64,000 nucleotides of DNA from Locusta migratoria (taxonomy: Eukaryota; Arthropoda; Insecta; Orthoptera; Acrididae): NCBI GenBank assembly GCA_026315105.1, contig CM048750.1, positions 161,600,549 to 161,664,548 of the forward strand, in the 5' to 3' direction. This document shows positions 11,430-22,990 of the stretch, piece after piece. The notes below the pieces were generated by a model that saw only the letters and a program-made list of their open reading frames with translations, made no database searches and was not told where the DNA came from. Each line of letters begins with the position of its first letter. The first letter of the stretch is position 1. The translations under genes and the position numbers were made by a program.

Positions 11430-12120
11430 TTACAGTGAGTATTATTGATGGATGGATATGGAGGGTTTTGGGCACACGACACCAAGGTCTTTAGCGCCCG
11501 AACAAATCTAGGTAGAGAGGAGTTTATAAAGGAGAATAAAACAAACATGAGAATAAAAAGATGAGAGAGACAGCAAAACAAGTGTGCTGCTAAATACGAC
11601 ACCAAATACTACAGTGACAAGTCACAATGAAGGATGTTGAAGTAGATAAAACAACTTACCAGATGATTAGGGCTGGCTAATCACGGAATTAAAAAGGAGG
11701 AGCCAGCCAGTCTGCCTCACACTAAAACCTCCAGCCTAAAAGTTTAGACCAGAGTCCACATAAATCACAAAGTTTTAAGACTATTGTCACAATCCGGTTA
11801 TCATCAGCTAAAACAGAGGGCAGATCAGCAGCGTTATATGAAACACATTCAATTGAAATGTGGCGCACAGTTATCCGTATGCTGCAAGCATTACATAGTA
11901 GGGGATCCTCACGACGGAGGAGAAAACCATGAGTGAAGGGGCAGTATCCGATGCGGAGGCGTGTCAGAGAAGCGAGTATTAGAATGCAGTGTCTGTAATA
12001 AAGTATGTTTGAATAACCACGCGTCTCGTATCTCTAAAGTGAGGTAAATATAGGAAATGTTGGAGAAATACCAGCCGACTATATTATAACCCCATAGTGC
12101 GTCAACAAGCCTTTCAATAT
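11430..12120 (-). pseudogene. LINE C-terminal fragment (TRLRIG...GFLLRRE zinc region)
   Basis: The minus strand at 11880-12000 reads SLTRLRIGYCPFTHGFLLRR, then LLCNAC, RITVRHISIEC and LPSVLADDNRI. This is the characteristic zinc-knuckle C-terminus of Jockey/I-group LINE polyproteins. The 3' untranslated part extends to about 11430. Stops and frameshifts are present and no RT domain remains. The clade cannot be set from this piece. Confidence 0.8.
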
Positions 12121-12130
12121 AACAATTGGA

Positions 12131-13001
12131 AGTAGGGAGCAGTGGGAGAAAATAGTTCGACACCATACGGGGGATATTGTCTGGTTCACTGACGGGTCAA
12201 AATCAGAACAAGGCGTTGGCGCCGGGGTATACGGGGTGCAGCCAAGACTGGAGGGCGTCATCTCTCTAGGGAAACTGGCCTCAGTATTCCAGGCCGAAAT
12301 CACTGCCATCAGGGCGTGTGTGGAGGAGAATTTGCGTAGGTGCTACAAAGACCGTAGCATCTATATCTATTCAGACAGCCAGGCAGCCCTGAGATCACTG
12401 ACTGCTCCTGCAACAAGGTCTAAAATTGTTGCAGACTGTCACAGGGTTCTGGTGGAGCTAGGGGAAAGCAATAGAGTAAACCTATTGTGGGTCCCTGGCC
12501 ACTCGGGGATCAGTGGCAACGAACATGCCGACAGATTAGCCAGGATGGGGGCAGAGACTCCATTTATGGGACCGGAACCTGTCCTGACAATCACCAAGGC
12601 AATGATCAAATTGGAGCTACGTAACTGGCTCAAAAGACAGCACGTAGAATATTGGACCAAAGTCTATCAACAAAAACATGGAAAGGTAATGAAGCCAAAG
12701 CCATGTTTTAAAAGAAGCTCTGCAATCCTGGGCCTGAACAGAGAGAGATTAGACTCACGGTTGGATTGCTGACAGGCCATGGGAATTTCAAAAAAACACC
12801 TATATGCAATGGGAATAACAGAAGAGGACCCTAAATGTAGGATCTGATGACGGTGATGAAACTGCATCACACTTAATCTTTGAATGCATTGCATTGGAGA
12901 GTAAAAGGCACAGAACATTTGGGACAACCAGACCCGAAGAAATAGTGTCTAATAAAGAACTGGTAAAGGGACTCCTTGCACTGTTCAAGTGCATTGGTTG
13001 A
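12131..13001 (+). pseudogene. LINE with RNase H domain and C-terminal zinc knuckle, 5'-truncated
   Basis: The frame 12131-12772 encodes an RNase H: WFTDGSK (first Asp), AEITAIRACVEEN (Glu), IYSDSQAAL (Asp) and LLWVPGHSGISGNEHADRLA (His and Asp), so all active-site residues remain. A frameshift near 12770 leads to GHGNFKKHLYAMGI and PKC-RI, then another leads to DDGDETASHLIFEC, the C-C-H-C knuckle, ending at a stop near 13001. RNase H plus knuckle points to the R1/LOA/I group. The 3' UTR ends in a (TCA)n tract at 13088-13118, a common LINE 3' end. RT and endonuclease are absent. Confidence 0.85.
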
Positions 13002-13087
13002 CTTTACTAGATATACAGGGAGCGATACCGCACAATAAACTTAGTTTCTGTGCGCGCAGTGGCGGGTTGGACCAAGACTGTTTTGGC

Positions 13088-13118
<31 letters not shown>
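13088..13118 (+). repeat. (TCA)n tract at LINE 3' end
   Basis: About ten TCA units follow the untranslated region of the RNase H-bearing LINE and probably mark its 3' terminus. Confidence 0.9.
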
Positions 13119-13140
13119 TAGAGACTGATTATGCTCAAAA

Positions 13141-13336
13141 ATGTTCAAATGTTTGTAGAACTTATGGGACTTAACTCCGGGGTTATTAGTCCCTAAGCTT
13201 ACAAACTACTTATGAACTAACTAAGACTAAGGACGGCACAAATATCCATGCCCGAGAGGGGATTCGAACCCCCGACCGTAGTGGCCGTGCAGACCGTGAC
13301 TGGAGCGCCTCAGTCCCCACGGCCACCGCGGCCGGC
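13141..13336 (-). mobile_element. SINE, family A
   Basis: On the minus strand the head is GCCGGCCGCGGTGGCCGTGG, with B box GGGTTCGAATCCCC and a tail through ACAAACATTTGAACAT. The TSD is ACTGATTATGC (13124-13134) and ACTGATTACGC (13337-13347). The insertion lies just past the (TCA)n LINE end. Confidence 0.92.
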
Positions 13337-13350
13337 ACTGATTACGCCTT

Positions 13351-13848
13351 TCAGCGTTCAGTCTGGAGCATATTACCTCTAATAAAATTCCTCCATGATC
13401 CCCTATTCAATGCTAACATTGATGCTTCGTCTGATGTTATGTCTTTTACTTCAAAATCATTCTGCACCTGATCTAAGTACTTTCTTCTTGGTCTACCTCG
13501 ACTCCTCTTACCCTCCACTGACGAGCTCATGAGTCTCTTAGGTAACCTTGCTTCTCCCATGCGTGTAACATGACCCCACCATCTCAGTCTGTTCGCTCTA
13601 ACTGCTTCATCTATGGTGTTGATTCCCAGTTTTTCTTTGATTTCCTCATTATGGACACCCTCCTGCCATTGTTCCCATCTATTGGTACCTGCAATCATTC
13701 TTGCTACTTTCATATCTGTAACCTCTATCTTATGAATAACGTAACCTGTGTCCACCCAACTTTCACTCCCATAAAACAAAGTTGGTCGAAAGATAGAGCG
13801 GTGCACTGCTAACTTAGTCTTAGTCTTTGGCTTCCCTGAGAAAATCAA
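13351..13848 (-). pseudogene. LINE post-RT C-terminal fragment (165 codons open)
   Basis: The open frame contains LTVYR-like KLAVHRSIFRPTLFYGSESW, VTDMKVARMIAGTNRWEQ, VRANRLRWWGHVTRMGEARL and GKRSRGRPRRKYLDQV. This is the typical region after the RT in many animal LINEs. No RT catalytic motif is present, so it is a fragment. It differs from the RTE-like copies nearby (YGSETWTINSADRKRIEAFE type), so a second LINE lineage is likely. Confidence 0.85.
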
Positions 13849-13929
13849 ATCAAATCAATCCCTGAAGTTTGTACACAGTGGATAGAAATGAGCGTATGTA
13901 ATGTTGATGAAGTATCGCAGTATGAAGAG

Positions 13930-14235
13930 CAGTTTTTGGCAGCCGGCAGGTGCAGGACGCGCCTCAGCGTCCGGAGTCCTCCTCTCCCGTCCTCTGCCGT
14001 GCCTCGCTCTCCCCAGCGAGCGCTATCGGGTCGTCCATCTGGGTCGCCGCCTCCCCGGCCGCGGCGTAACGCTAATCTGCTCGCGCCCCGCCGCCGGGGT
14101 TATCAAGACGCGCAATAGACGGGCACTCACCTGTTGCGGCAATCCGGTTACATCGGCCGGGGGAGCGCCAGCGGACGTACACGCACGAGGAAGCGGAAAG
14201 GCGTAAGGCGGCAAAGGGGGGGGGGGAGGCTTTTT
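13930..14235. other. CpG-rich block
   Basis: Dense CpG runs (CGCCGCCTCCCCGGCCGCGG, CTCGCGCCCCGCCGCCGG) and a G-run at 14214-14226. Open frames on both strands are compositional. No recognised protein. It belongs to the recurring CpG-block series. Confidence 0.4.
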
Positions 14236-14304
14236 ATTTTCAGTAAGACGAAGGAAAAACAGCGGCGAGAAATATAGCAACTTCACGACAAGTGTAAACA
14301 TTAA

Positions 14305-14500
14305 GCCGACCGCGGTGGCCGAGGGGACTGAGGCGCTCCATTCACGGTCTGCACGCCACTACGGTCGGGGGTTCGAATCTCCCCTCGGACATGGATATTT
14401 GTGCCGTCCTTAGTGTTAGTTAGTTGATAAGTTGTTTGTAAGTTTAGAGACTGATGACCCCGTAATTAAGTCCCATAAGCTATACAAACATTTGAACATT
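14305..14500 (+). mobile_element. SINE, family A
   Basis: Head GCCGACCGCGGTGGCCGAGG, B box GGGTTCGAATCTCC, tail ACAAACATTTGAACATTTTG. I do not see a clean target duplication. Confidence 0.88.
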
Positions 14501-14630
14501 TTGTAAAAATTCCAGAACAAACGGACGACATTACTAGGATAGAAAACAATATTTTACGCACTACATTGTTGTTGTTGTCGATGATGTTGACGAAGGGATT
14601 TTCATATTTCCTGGTTGGAGACTACCGTTC

Positions 14631-14816
14631 GCCGCGGTGGAGTAGCCGAGCGGTGCAATGCGCCTCGCTGCGGAGCGCGCGGTTGCTCGCCGTCGGAAGT
14701 TCGAGTCCTCTCTGGGGCATAGATATTTGTGTTGTCCTTAGGTTAGCTTACCTTAGTTTAAGCTACGAACTGATGAGAACGCAGTTTGGTCCGATAGATT
14801 TACAAACATTTGATTT
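14631..14816 (+). mobile_element. SINE, family B
   Basis: Head GCCGCGGTGGAGTAGCCGAG, B box AGTTCGAGTCCTC, tail ACAAACATTTGATT. Exact 11-bp TSD GACTACCGTTC at 14620-14630 and 14817-14827. Confidence 0.92.
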
Positions 14817-14896
14817 GACTACCGTTCATCGACAGCTTATAGGGAAATGCAGTCACTCTGCAAACGAATGAAAATATGGAGATGACGAGATTTATA

Positions 14897-15144
14897 GGAA
14901 GGAACGGACGAATACGATTTAACGTTCCGTCGATAGCTTTTGATCATGGCAGACGGAAGTCCCGTTCGAATTATTTGGGTAATGATGGGAAAGGAAATTG
15001 GCTGTGCCCTTTTAAAGGAACCATCCCGGTCTTTTCCTGAAGTAATTTCGGGAAACCTAAATTTGGATGGCTGAAGGTGGATTTGAACTTCCGTCCTCCA
15101 TAATGTGAGTCTAGTGCGTTAACCACTGCGCAACATCGCTCGGT
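14897..15144 (-). mobile_element. SINE, family C
   Basis: Minus-strand head CCGAGCGATGTTGCGCAGTG with a degraded B box, then the family C body (AGGGCACAGCCAATTTCC) and the AACGTTAAATCG tail. More diverged than the copy at 3545. Confidence 0.75.
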
Positions 15145-15345
15145 GATGAGATCGTAACAGACGGAACTCGGAATGGGGGCATGGAGAGGGGGATCGAGAA
15201 GGATAATGAGTGTGCCCTTTTAACGGAACCATTCAGTATTTGTATTAAATCTGCGATTTGTACAAAGCACAGATAACCGAAACATGGATGGCTAGACATT
15301 GATTTGAACTGTTGTCTTTCCGAATATAACGAGTGTTACTTCGCA
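15145..15345 (-). mobile_element. Degraded SINE, family C
   Basis: A second, poorer family C copy abuts the previous one. GTGCCCTTTTAACGGAACCATT and GGATGGCTAGACATTGATTTGAAC-like parts line up with the family body. The head is almost lost. Confidence 0.5.
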
Positions 15346-16205
15346 AGCTGTTTGGCAACATAGCAAACTGCTTAGAAGGTACTTGTGCGTTCCTCCTTGG
15401 ACTGTTGCTGAAGTTTTTAGGATTTGAACAGAATATTGAAGGTATACAAAGGACATTGCAGGTTTGTTTGACTTATGAGAGTGTGTTATAGACATGCTGA
15501 CAAATCTGAAATGACCGACGCTTGAATATAAGTGTATCTCCACCTATGTACATCCTCAGTAGGGACCGCAAACCATCATTGAAGTAAATCACCTAAGCTC
15601 ACGAAACTGCACACCCACACAATATATATATATATATATATACTACGGCGGAAAAAGTCGCCCAGTCCTTAGAATGACGCTTTAGGCCATGCGGTCATTC
15701 CGCACTGCTCCTGGTAAACACCGTAAGAGACATATCAGGCTCGATAAATTTGCATCAGAAACTGCTTTATCAGAAAAGCTTGTGAACTCCCTTGTCAGGT
15801 GACACAGGGGCAAACGTCAGCCTGAGGCTAGTCACCAGGCATATAGAAGCTCAGTAGTCGAGAGAGCGCCATGGAATTAGCCCGTACTTTTTGCTACCGG
15901 TTTGGCTGAAGAACTCTTTTGTCTCCATTATGTGTATTAAAGAAGGGGGTGTTCCTGTGATATTTCTGGCACCAACCATCTATAACCAATATTTCTCATT
16001 ACGTGTTATTTGAAATTCAGAAAATAATTTGAAATATTATCGCCTAAATTATTACTGCGACCAAGAAGTGGAAGGGTTAATTTTGATCAGATACAGTACA
16101 AAATAACAGAAAATGGTTAGGTTACCTTAAAAGATACCTTTACACAGAATTAACTGATTATTTAACTGCAAATTAAATATAATTAAAAGTGCCCAATACG
16201 ACATT
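15346..16205. other. Gene-free interval with (TA)n and a SINE-head scrap
   Basis: (TA)n lies at 15622-15642. At 15645-15705 the minus strand reads GCAGTGCGGAATGACCGCAT, resembling the head of a Leu-tRNA-type SINE (family G) seen again at 57385-57440. The remainder shows nothing recognisable. Confidence 0.5.
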
Positions 16206-16800
16206 TTCAGTCTGGAGGCGAGTGTGCGCTGATATGAAACTACCTGGTAGTTTAAAACTGTGGTGCGGCCGAGCGTACTGAGGCGCTATGCTACGATGCG
16301 CGACGCATGGATGTTTGTGTCGTCTTTAGTATAAGGTAGTTCGTAAGTAGTTTGTAAGTTTAGGGACTGATGACCCCGCAGTTAAGTCCCTTAAGCTTCA
16401 TAAACATTTAAACATTTGAGATTAAAACTGTGTGCCGAACCGAGATTCGAACCTGGGCCCTTTGCCTTACTCGGGCAAGCGCTTTACCGAATGAGCTATC
16501 CTGCTACGCTTCAGGGCTCGTCCTCACAGCTACACTTCCGCCAGTACCTCGGCTCCATCCATACAAACTCCAAAGAAGCTGTTCTACGGACCTTGGCTAG
16601 CTCTCCTGGAAGGAAGTATATGTTACACACATGGCTCAACTACAGCCTAGGAGGTATTTCAGAATGATATCAGGACAGGGCCGTGGAGCATGGCAGGCTA
16701 GGTCATTCGGTAGAGCACTTGACCGCGAAATGCAAAGGACCCACGTTCGAATCCCGGCCCTACAAACAGTTTGAATCCGCCAGAAAGTTTCAACTTAAAA
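16206..16800 (-). mobile_element. Composite tRNA-like element, family D, interrupted by a SINE
   Basis: The left part (GTGTGCGCTGATATGAAACT, then TTAAAACTGTG) resumes after a nested SINE at 16422 with GTGCCGAACCGAGATTCGAA. It continues through CTTCCGCCAGTACCTCGGCT to 16670. At 16683-16770 a plus-strand tRNA-like head (TCGGTAGAGCACTTG, then GTTCGAATCCCGGCC) is followed by CCAGAAAGTTTC, mirroring the left end. The element therefore has tRNA-like modules in opposite orientation at its two ends, like the palindrome at 27810-28112. Confidence 0.75.
16263..16421 (+). mobile_element. SINE, family A, head-deleted, nested in family D element
   Basis: A shortened head (GTGCGGCCGAGCGTACTGAG) leads to a normal tail ending AACATTTAAACATTTG. 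The TSD TTAAAACTGTG (16252-16262 and 16422-16432) falls inside the family D sequence, so this insertion is younger. Confidence 0.9.
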
Positions 16801-16809
16801 CTGACTTTC

Positions 16810-17405
16810 AAGCTGTTAATTATGCAGTTATTAACCAAAGTCAAAGTTGTAAACTAGCTTCAGTTTGATTTAGTGAGATTATGTATAAATAGAATGCTCT
16901 TCAAATCGGTAAAATAAATTTCATTTGCGACATAAGTAGACACTCGGTATCGGACTGAAAAATCTATTTAAAGTAAGCTTTAAACTTTGCAGATCTCAAA
17001 AAACTGCATCAATCGATGAAGCTGACTAATCGTAATTAGCCCACACTAATCTTCTACTGGAAAGTCAAACAAAGGTCGGTAAAAATGAATGGATGAATTT
17101 TTAACTGAATATGGTAGAATCGGATCTTGAAATTGATCACATGAACACTTTAAACCCTCCAAGCGAATATTATTGCAGAAATGACTCAGTTCACACTATA
17201 TTATAATCAAATTACTCCATATCAGGACCAACACGGTCACCGAATGGGGCCGAAATCAATTACAATATAAATGATTATAATATCTTAATTATAAAACAAA
17301 CTAAGACCTGATTTTGAACTGAGTATGAAAAGTTATTCCAGGCGTTGCGCCATTACGGCATGCTCTTTACTCGATAAGTGACTATCATTTATAACAGAAA
17401 ATATT
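16810..17405. other. AT-rich gene-free interval
   Basis: No feature is recognised; stops are frequent in all frames. Confidence 0.5.
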
Positions 17406-17409
17406 AAAC

Positions 17410-18428
17410 TAACAAGGAAAGTACTTGGGCTCGAACAAACACAAACACACCAAAATCGTATGATAGATAATGTAAACGTCCCTTATTGCACTAGTGGTAC
17501 TCCCGCATCTGCAAGACTCTGCAGTCACCCATTAGAGGCCTCCGCGAATGCCATGCCGCGTTGCACATTGAGCTGCCGGTACGCCAGTATGGACCAGTAG
17601 GAACTCTCCGGTGTGCCTCTGAAGTTGCATTTTATAATGTTATTTGTGTAGTGAAGCGTCAGATGGGTCAGCGATTGATAATCAATCCTGCTAACGTACT
17701 GCGATTGGTTGAGATTAAATTCCGAGTAGCCCTTCTTCGTGGAAATGGTCTTGGTGCAGAAGATGAATCATTCGCATGTTACGTGGTGTCTATTATAGTG
17801 TTTCTAATGTATGCTCATATTTCCGTACTATAGTAGATACCAGGTAACATGCGAATGATTCCTCTCCTACAACAATACAAAATCAAATGTTCAAATGTTT
17901 GTAGAACTTATGGGACTTAAATACGGGGTCATCAGTCCCTAAACTTACAAACTACTTATGAACTAGCTAATCCTAAGGACGGCACAAATATCCATGCCCG
18001 TGGGGGGATTCGAACCCCCGACCGTAGTGGCCGTGCAGACCGTGACTGAAGCGCCTCAGTCCCCTCGGCCACCGCGGCCGGCTACAACAATACCATCTTC
18101 ACGAAGAAGGTTTCTTCGTAACTTCATCTCAACCAGTGACACTATATTAGCAGGATTGATTACCAATCCCCGACCCAACCGACGCTTCACCACACAAATA
18201 ACATCACAAAACGCAACTTCAGAGACACACTGCACCGTCACTACTAATGTACCGGTAGCTCAATGTGCAAAGCGGCATGGCACACGCAGAGGCCTGTAAA
18301 GGACGACTGCAGAGGTTTGCAGATGTGGGAGTACCACTAGTGCTATAAGAGACGTTTACATTATCTATCATACGATTTTGGTGTATTTCAGTTTGTTCGA
18401 GCCCAAGTACATTCCTTGTAAGACTAGT
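17410..18428. mobile_element. Foldback-type element with about 340-bp inverted arms
   Basis: The left arm (from CTAACAAGGAAAGTACTTGG at 17410 to about 17760) is repeated inverted in the right arm (about 18094-18428, ending ACATTCCTTGTAAGACTAGT). Between them an inner hairpin lies at about 17767-17858, with ATTCGCATGTTACGTGGTGT facing ACCAGGTAACATGCGAAT. Both arms encode related peptides in mirror image (ASEVAFYNVICVVKRQMGQR versus VSEVAFCDVICVVKRRLGRG). They look like a captured or ancestral sequence, not a recognised transposase. A SINE interrupts the right arm. Confidence 0.85.
17879..18081 (-). mobile_element. SINE, family A, nested in foldback element
   Basis: Full-length minus-strand copy with GGGTTCGAATCCCC B box and AACATTTGATT tail. 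Exact 12-bp TSD CTACAACAATAC at 17867-17878 and 18082-18093 inside the foldback arm. Confidence 0.95.
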
Positions 18429-18554
18429 AATAAGGGTACACATAACCTGTGGCCTGCCATTTGAAAAGTGACTTCTAGTTTTTGCGGCATGAAGTCAACT
18501 GACAGTCCTAACAAGCCGTTGCAGACTAATCCGTGGCGCTGACATGGGACAGAT

Positions 18555-18795
18555 CCGTCGCGGAAGCAGCCGTCCACAATAGTAAGGAGCAGAAAAACAC
18601 TCGGCAGAAATCCCGCGGCCGGAAGTGTCCGTCAGGAGCGCGCGTCGGTAAACAGCGCTCTCAGCGGGGGTCCGGCCGCCTCGGCTGTCCGCGCCACGCC
18701 AGTGCTTGCCGCCAGCCCCGGCTTCTCCCCATATTGCTGCTTAATTGTATTCCTGTCACACGCCTTTCTCTCAGGATCAACCTCACAAGTTAAAA
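18555..18795. other. CpG-rich block
   Basis: GCGCGCGTCGGTAAACAGCG and CCGGCCGCCTCGGC-type runs occur in an otherwise AT-rich setting. No protein is recognised. Confidence 0.35.
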
Positions 18796-19670
18796 GACAA
18801 AAAATAAGATGTCCTTTAAATCACAGCTGACAATTCCTTCTTCCAGACACAAAAAAGCCATTAATGATGATAGATTAACTAAGCAAATATATAAGTGTAG
18901 ATGTAACATTTACAGGACGATTTGTGGATATCGAAAAAAATTTCTAACAACAAGAAATTAATAATGTTTCTGTCGTTCGAATTTCAGATAACGCATTGAG
19001 CAACTTACATTTCACCATCTCTGTCCAGATACTTGCTTGTGACGAGAAAAGCTGGGAAACAAACAAGCTGAGATGTGTAGGTAGAAAAGTTCTAAATCTA
19101 GAAACAGTAAAGAAGTTAAAACTCTCGAATTAGGCAACTGTAAATCTGGAATGCCTTCAAGTACCACCTGCACACCTTGTACGGAAATGCGAAACGGTTT
19201 AAATTTCATCGAGTGGCTATACGTCCAATCACTCTTGGCGGCAGATTGAACGCCATATTTTTTGGGGCACAATTTACTAATAATATCGAACAGCAAAAGT
19301 TATGATGATATAGAAAAGCAATGTAATCATAAATTTAAATTACATACCACGTGCTACTGACTATTTCATAAGAGTATTATCTTCAAAATTGTTGGAAGTT
19401 CGATTTCTAGACCCTGGTTGTAAGATCGTTTTTTTTTTAAATTGTTGCGAAAAACTGAAGAAATTGGGATTGATTTGGACAGAAGAATCTCTCATAATTT
19501 GTGTACATATATCTATCTTTTAAATGAGGAGTGGATGAAGTTGGTTGTTGTCGTAATTAATTTTTCCTCTGTCATTTTTGCTACCAGTCTCTAGCTTCTT
19601 ATCTTTCAAAGAAAACCTTTAACTATTGCAAAGCTTACTGCTTTCCTGAACTTATTTGAAGCGATAGACT
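18796..19670. other. AT-rich gene-free interval
   Basis: A 94-codon minus-strand frame at 19012-19296 has no recognised motif. Nothing else is assignable. Confidence 0.45.
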
Positions 19671-19674
19671 TTAT

Positions 19675-19835
19675 TTACTTTTACATAGTCATCAGTCTCC
19701 TTTACTTACACACTACTAAAACTTATGGTAAGGAAAATACATACAATCCATGCCCGAGGGAGGACTCACCTACGGTGGGAACAGCCGCATAATCCGTGAC
19801 CAGACGCCTCAGACCGCACAGCCATCCCCGCTCGC
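19675..19835 (-). mobile_element. Degraded SINE, family G
   Basis: Minus strand: GCGGGGATGGCTGTGCGGTC head, a broken B box, CCTCGGGCATGG, and a remnant GGAGACTGATGACTATG tail. It is a tRNA-headed relative of families A and B. Confidence 0.65.
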
Positions 19836-19881
19836 TTTTGTCTCCTTAAAGGGTCTTAGTCACATATGCCTTGTAATAAGT

Positions 19882-20081
19882 TCTAAATGTTCAAATATTT
19901 GTTAAGCTTAAGGGACTTAACTGCGGGATCATCAGTCACTAAACTTACAAACCACTTATGAATTACCTCATACTAAAGACGACACAAACATCCATGCCCG
20001 CGGGGGGATTCGAACCCCCGACCGTAGCGGCTGTGCAGACTGTGACTGGCGCGCCGCAGACTGCTCGGCCACTGCGGCCGG
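19882..20081 (-). mobile_element. SINE, family A variant (GCAGTGGCCGAGCAGTC head)
   Basis: Full-length with GGGTTCGAATCCCC B box. Exact TSD CTTGTAATAAGT at 19870-19881 and 20082-20093. Confidence 0.94.
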
Positions 20082-20093
20082 CTTGTAATAAGT

Positions 20094-20855
20094 AATATTT
20101 AGTTTTTTTGTCATTTCAGTTCGCCTAATTGAAAGCTGAGTACATTTAGGTATATTAATTTATATTTTGGTAAACAAACTGCAGAGAAAAATAAAAGTGT
20201 TTCAACAAATTAGGTGCTTCATTTTAAACACTGACTAATCATAGACTGGTGATTCTCAGTATTCTGATCACGGTTACAATGGCGGCCGAGTTTATGTTGG
20301 TTGCCGCACGGAGCGCTGTAATTAGTGTGTTAGCCACTCTATGAAATTTAAGCTCTTCATGTCGTGTAGCGACTGATGAACACGACAGTGTTGACCGCTA
20401 TACTGTTATAGTAGCCCCGCAGCTAAAAACATTGATCATGCTGGTCATATTACGTAAGTTTGTATCGTATGAGGTCTATATGTCTCGCAAATAATTAGTA
20501 GAAGTCCTTTTTAACAAGTCCAGTAAAGTTCTGCCACTCTTTCTGTAAAAATCTATATTTTGTGACTTGCATCCTTTCTCGTGCCTACGCCTCAGTGGTA
20601 ACTGAAAAGGTCTTTCGCCGTCAGAAAGGTGCGAAATACGGCAACTGGTAGAAGCAGCCGAATGGAACCGACGTGAAAATAATGAAAGGGAAAAATGGCT
20701 GGACTGTTGTGTACGTACGATAGTTGTCGCCTCGTACGGAATGTTTTCATTGACAGGGCCAACATAGTGTCGACACGTCAGTCACAACGATGTGGTGTGA
20801 AGGAAGGTTGCGGAGGGGCGCACAATATGTCAGCGCCTCTGCGGGAGCGAGGAGG
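20094..20855. other. Gene-free interval
   Basis: AT-rich, with no recognised coding or repeat feature. Confidence 0.45.
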
Positions 20856-20859
20856 TTTC

Positions 20860-21165
20860 TGGACGTGACGTGAGAGTCCCACAGCGCCAGCAAGTGGAAA
20901 ACTGCATTCGCGAATGGGAGCGGAACGCACGCGCGCAGCGGGGTGCAGGCCGCGCTGTTCACGGGTCGCGCGGAGGCGGAGGCGGCTGAAGGGCGTCCAT
21001 TGTGCGCGGCTCAGAGTTTGGACACAATGCGCGGCCGCGGCCCTTGACGTCCTGCCCCTTGCAGTTTACACAGCCGGCCGCAGCCTCGCACCCCACTTGC
21101 CTGCCGCCACGGCCCTCCCGCCTGCCGCTGACCCCACCGTACTCTCTACATCACAGCATCTTATT
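20860..21165. other. CpG-rich block
   Basis: CGCGGCCGCGGCCCTTGACG and GGAGGCGGAGGCGGC-type runs. Overlapping frames on both strands are compositional. It is one of the recurring CpG blocks. Confidence 0.4.
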
Positions 21166-21407
21166 TATACGAATGCAACAGCACGTTAAATCAACATATC
21201 AATTCTAGCTTTTCGCCTTCATCTTTTCCTCTCTGCCCAATTAATTTCATTCGTCCTGATCTCTGTCTTTGGTAGTGTTTCCTTCTTAGGAAAATCGAGA
21301 CGTTCAGAAAGGAAGAAAAGGGACACCATGCAAACTTTCACTCTGTAGCATGCTAAACGTCTTGTCGTATTCCAATCAATTTTTTATTTATTTCTTGATG
21401 TAAACTG

Positions 21408-22990
21408 TTGGTGTTGTAGTCTTCTACAACAGACTGGTTTGATGCAGCTCTCCAGGCTACCCTGTCCTGTGCAAGCCTCTTCGTCTGAGAATTCGTACGG
21501 CAACTTACATCCTTTCGAATCTGCTAACTGTATTCATCCCTAGGTCTCACTCAATAATTTTTACCTCACACACTTCCTTCTAATTCTAAGTTGACGATTC
21601 CTAGATGTCTCAGAAAGTGTCCCACCAACCTATCCCTTCTCTTAGTCAGGATATGCCCGAAATTCCTTCTGTTGAGCACCTCCTCATAACTCACGTGGTC
21701 TACCCATCTAATCTTCATCATTTGTCTGTAGCACCACATTTCGAAAGCTTCTCTCATCTTTTAGTCTGCACTCCTTATCGTCAACGTTTCACTCTCATAC
21801 AGTGCTACACTCCAGACAACATGTTTCGGAAAGAACCTCCTAACATTTAAACTATTATTGGTTGTCAACAAATTTCGCTTCTTCCGAAACTCTTTTCTTC
21901 CTATAGCCATTCTGTATTTTATATATTCATTACATCGGCCATCAGAAGTTATCTTGCTACCCAAATAACAAAACTCATCAACTACTTTTATTGTCTATCT
22001 AATTCTTTCAGCATCGCCTGGTTTTCTGTCACTACATTCCATTACCCTTGTTAATGTTCATCTTATACCTCATTTTCAAGACACTACCCATTCCGTTTAA
22101 TTGCTCTTCCAAGTCCTTTGCTGTTTCTGACAGAATTACTATGTCGTCAGCAAACCGCAAGGTTTTTATTCCCTCGCCCTGGACTTTAATTCCCTCTCCA
22201 AATTTCTCCTCGCATTCCTTCATAGCTTGCTCAATGTACAGATTGAACAACATTGGGGAAAGGCTACAACCCTGTCTTATTCTGTTTCCAACCACTGCGA
22301 CCCTTTCATCCCTTAGACTTTATAATTGCTGTCTTGTTTTTGTACAAGTTGATTACAACTCTTCGGTCCCTATATTTTACCTCTGCTATCTTCAGAATCT
22401 GAAAAAGTGTATTCCAGTCAACATTGTCAAAGCATTCTCCAGATTTACAATTGCTAAAAACGTAGGTTTGCTTTTCCTTAACCTATCTTCTACGATAAGT
22501 CGTAATATGAGTATTGCTTCACGTGTTCATCCATTTCTCTTAAATCCGAAGTGATCTTCCCCCAGGCCGGATTTCTCCAGTTTTCCATTCGCCCTTAAAT
22601 AGTTCGTGTTAGTATTTTGCAACCATGACTTAATTAACTGATAGTTCTTTAATCTCTACATTTGTCTGCAGTTGCTTTCTTAGGTATTAGAATCACTCTA
22701 TTCTTCTTGAAGTCTGAGGGTATTTTCCCTGACTCATACGTCTCGCGTACCAGGTGGAACATTTTTTTCATGACTGGCTCTCCTAACGATGATATCAGTT
22801 CAGACGGAACATCATCTGTTCCCGCGGCCTTGTTTCTACTCAAATCTTTTAGTTCTGTAAAATTCTTCTCGCAGTATAGTATATCTCGTCTTCCTCTACT
22901 TTGTCTTCCATTTTTAGAATACTTCCTTCAGTTTTATTTTCTTTGTGCAGGACTTCTACATATTCCTCCCATCTTTCAGCTTTCCTTTCT
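21408..22990 (-). pseudogene. RTE-like LINE, long but frameshifted copy
   Basis: Reading down the minus strand from 22990: SRNKAAGTDDVPSELISSLG (RT start), IPSDFKKNRVILIPKK, a gap with frameshifts, VGNRIRQGCSLSPMLFNLYI (22260-22295), LRFADDIVILSE (the catalytic FADD), YKMNINK, then LGSKITSDGRCNEYIKYRMA and the post-RT block REAFEMWCYRQMMKIRWVDH. The family is the RTE/BovB-type LINE group. At least four frame breaks make it dead. The left edge at about 21408-21440 holds the element's 3' end (GTTGTAGTCTTCTACAACAG). It is older than the copy at 33603. Confidence 0.88.
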
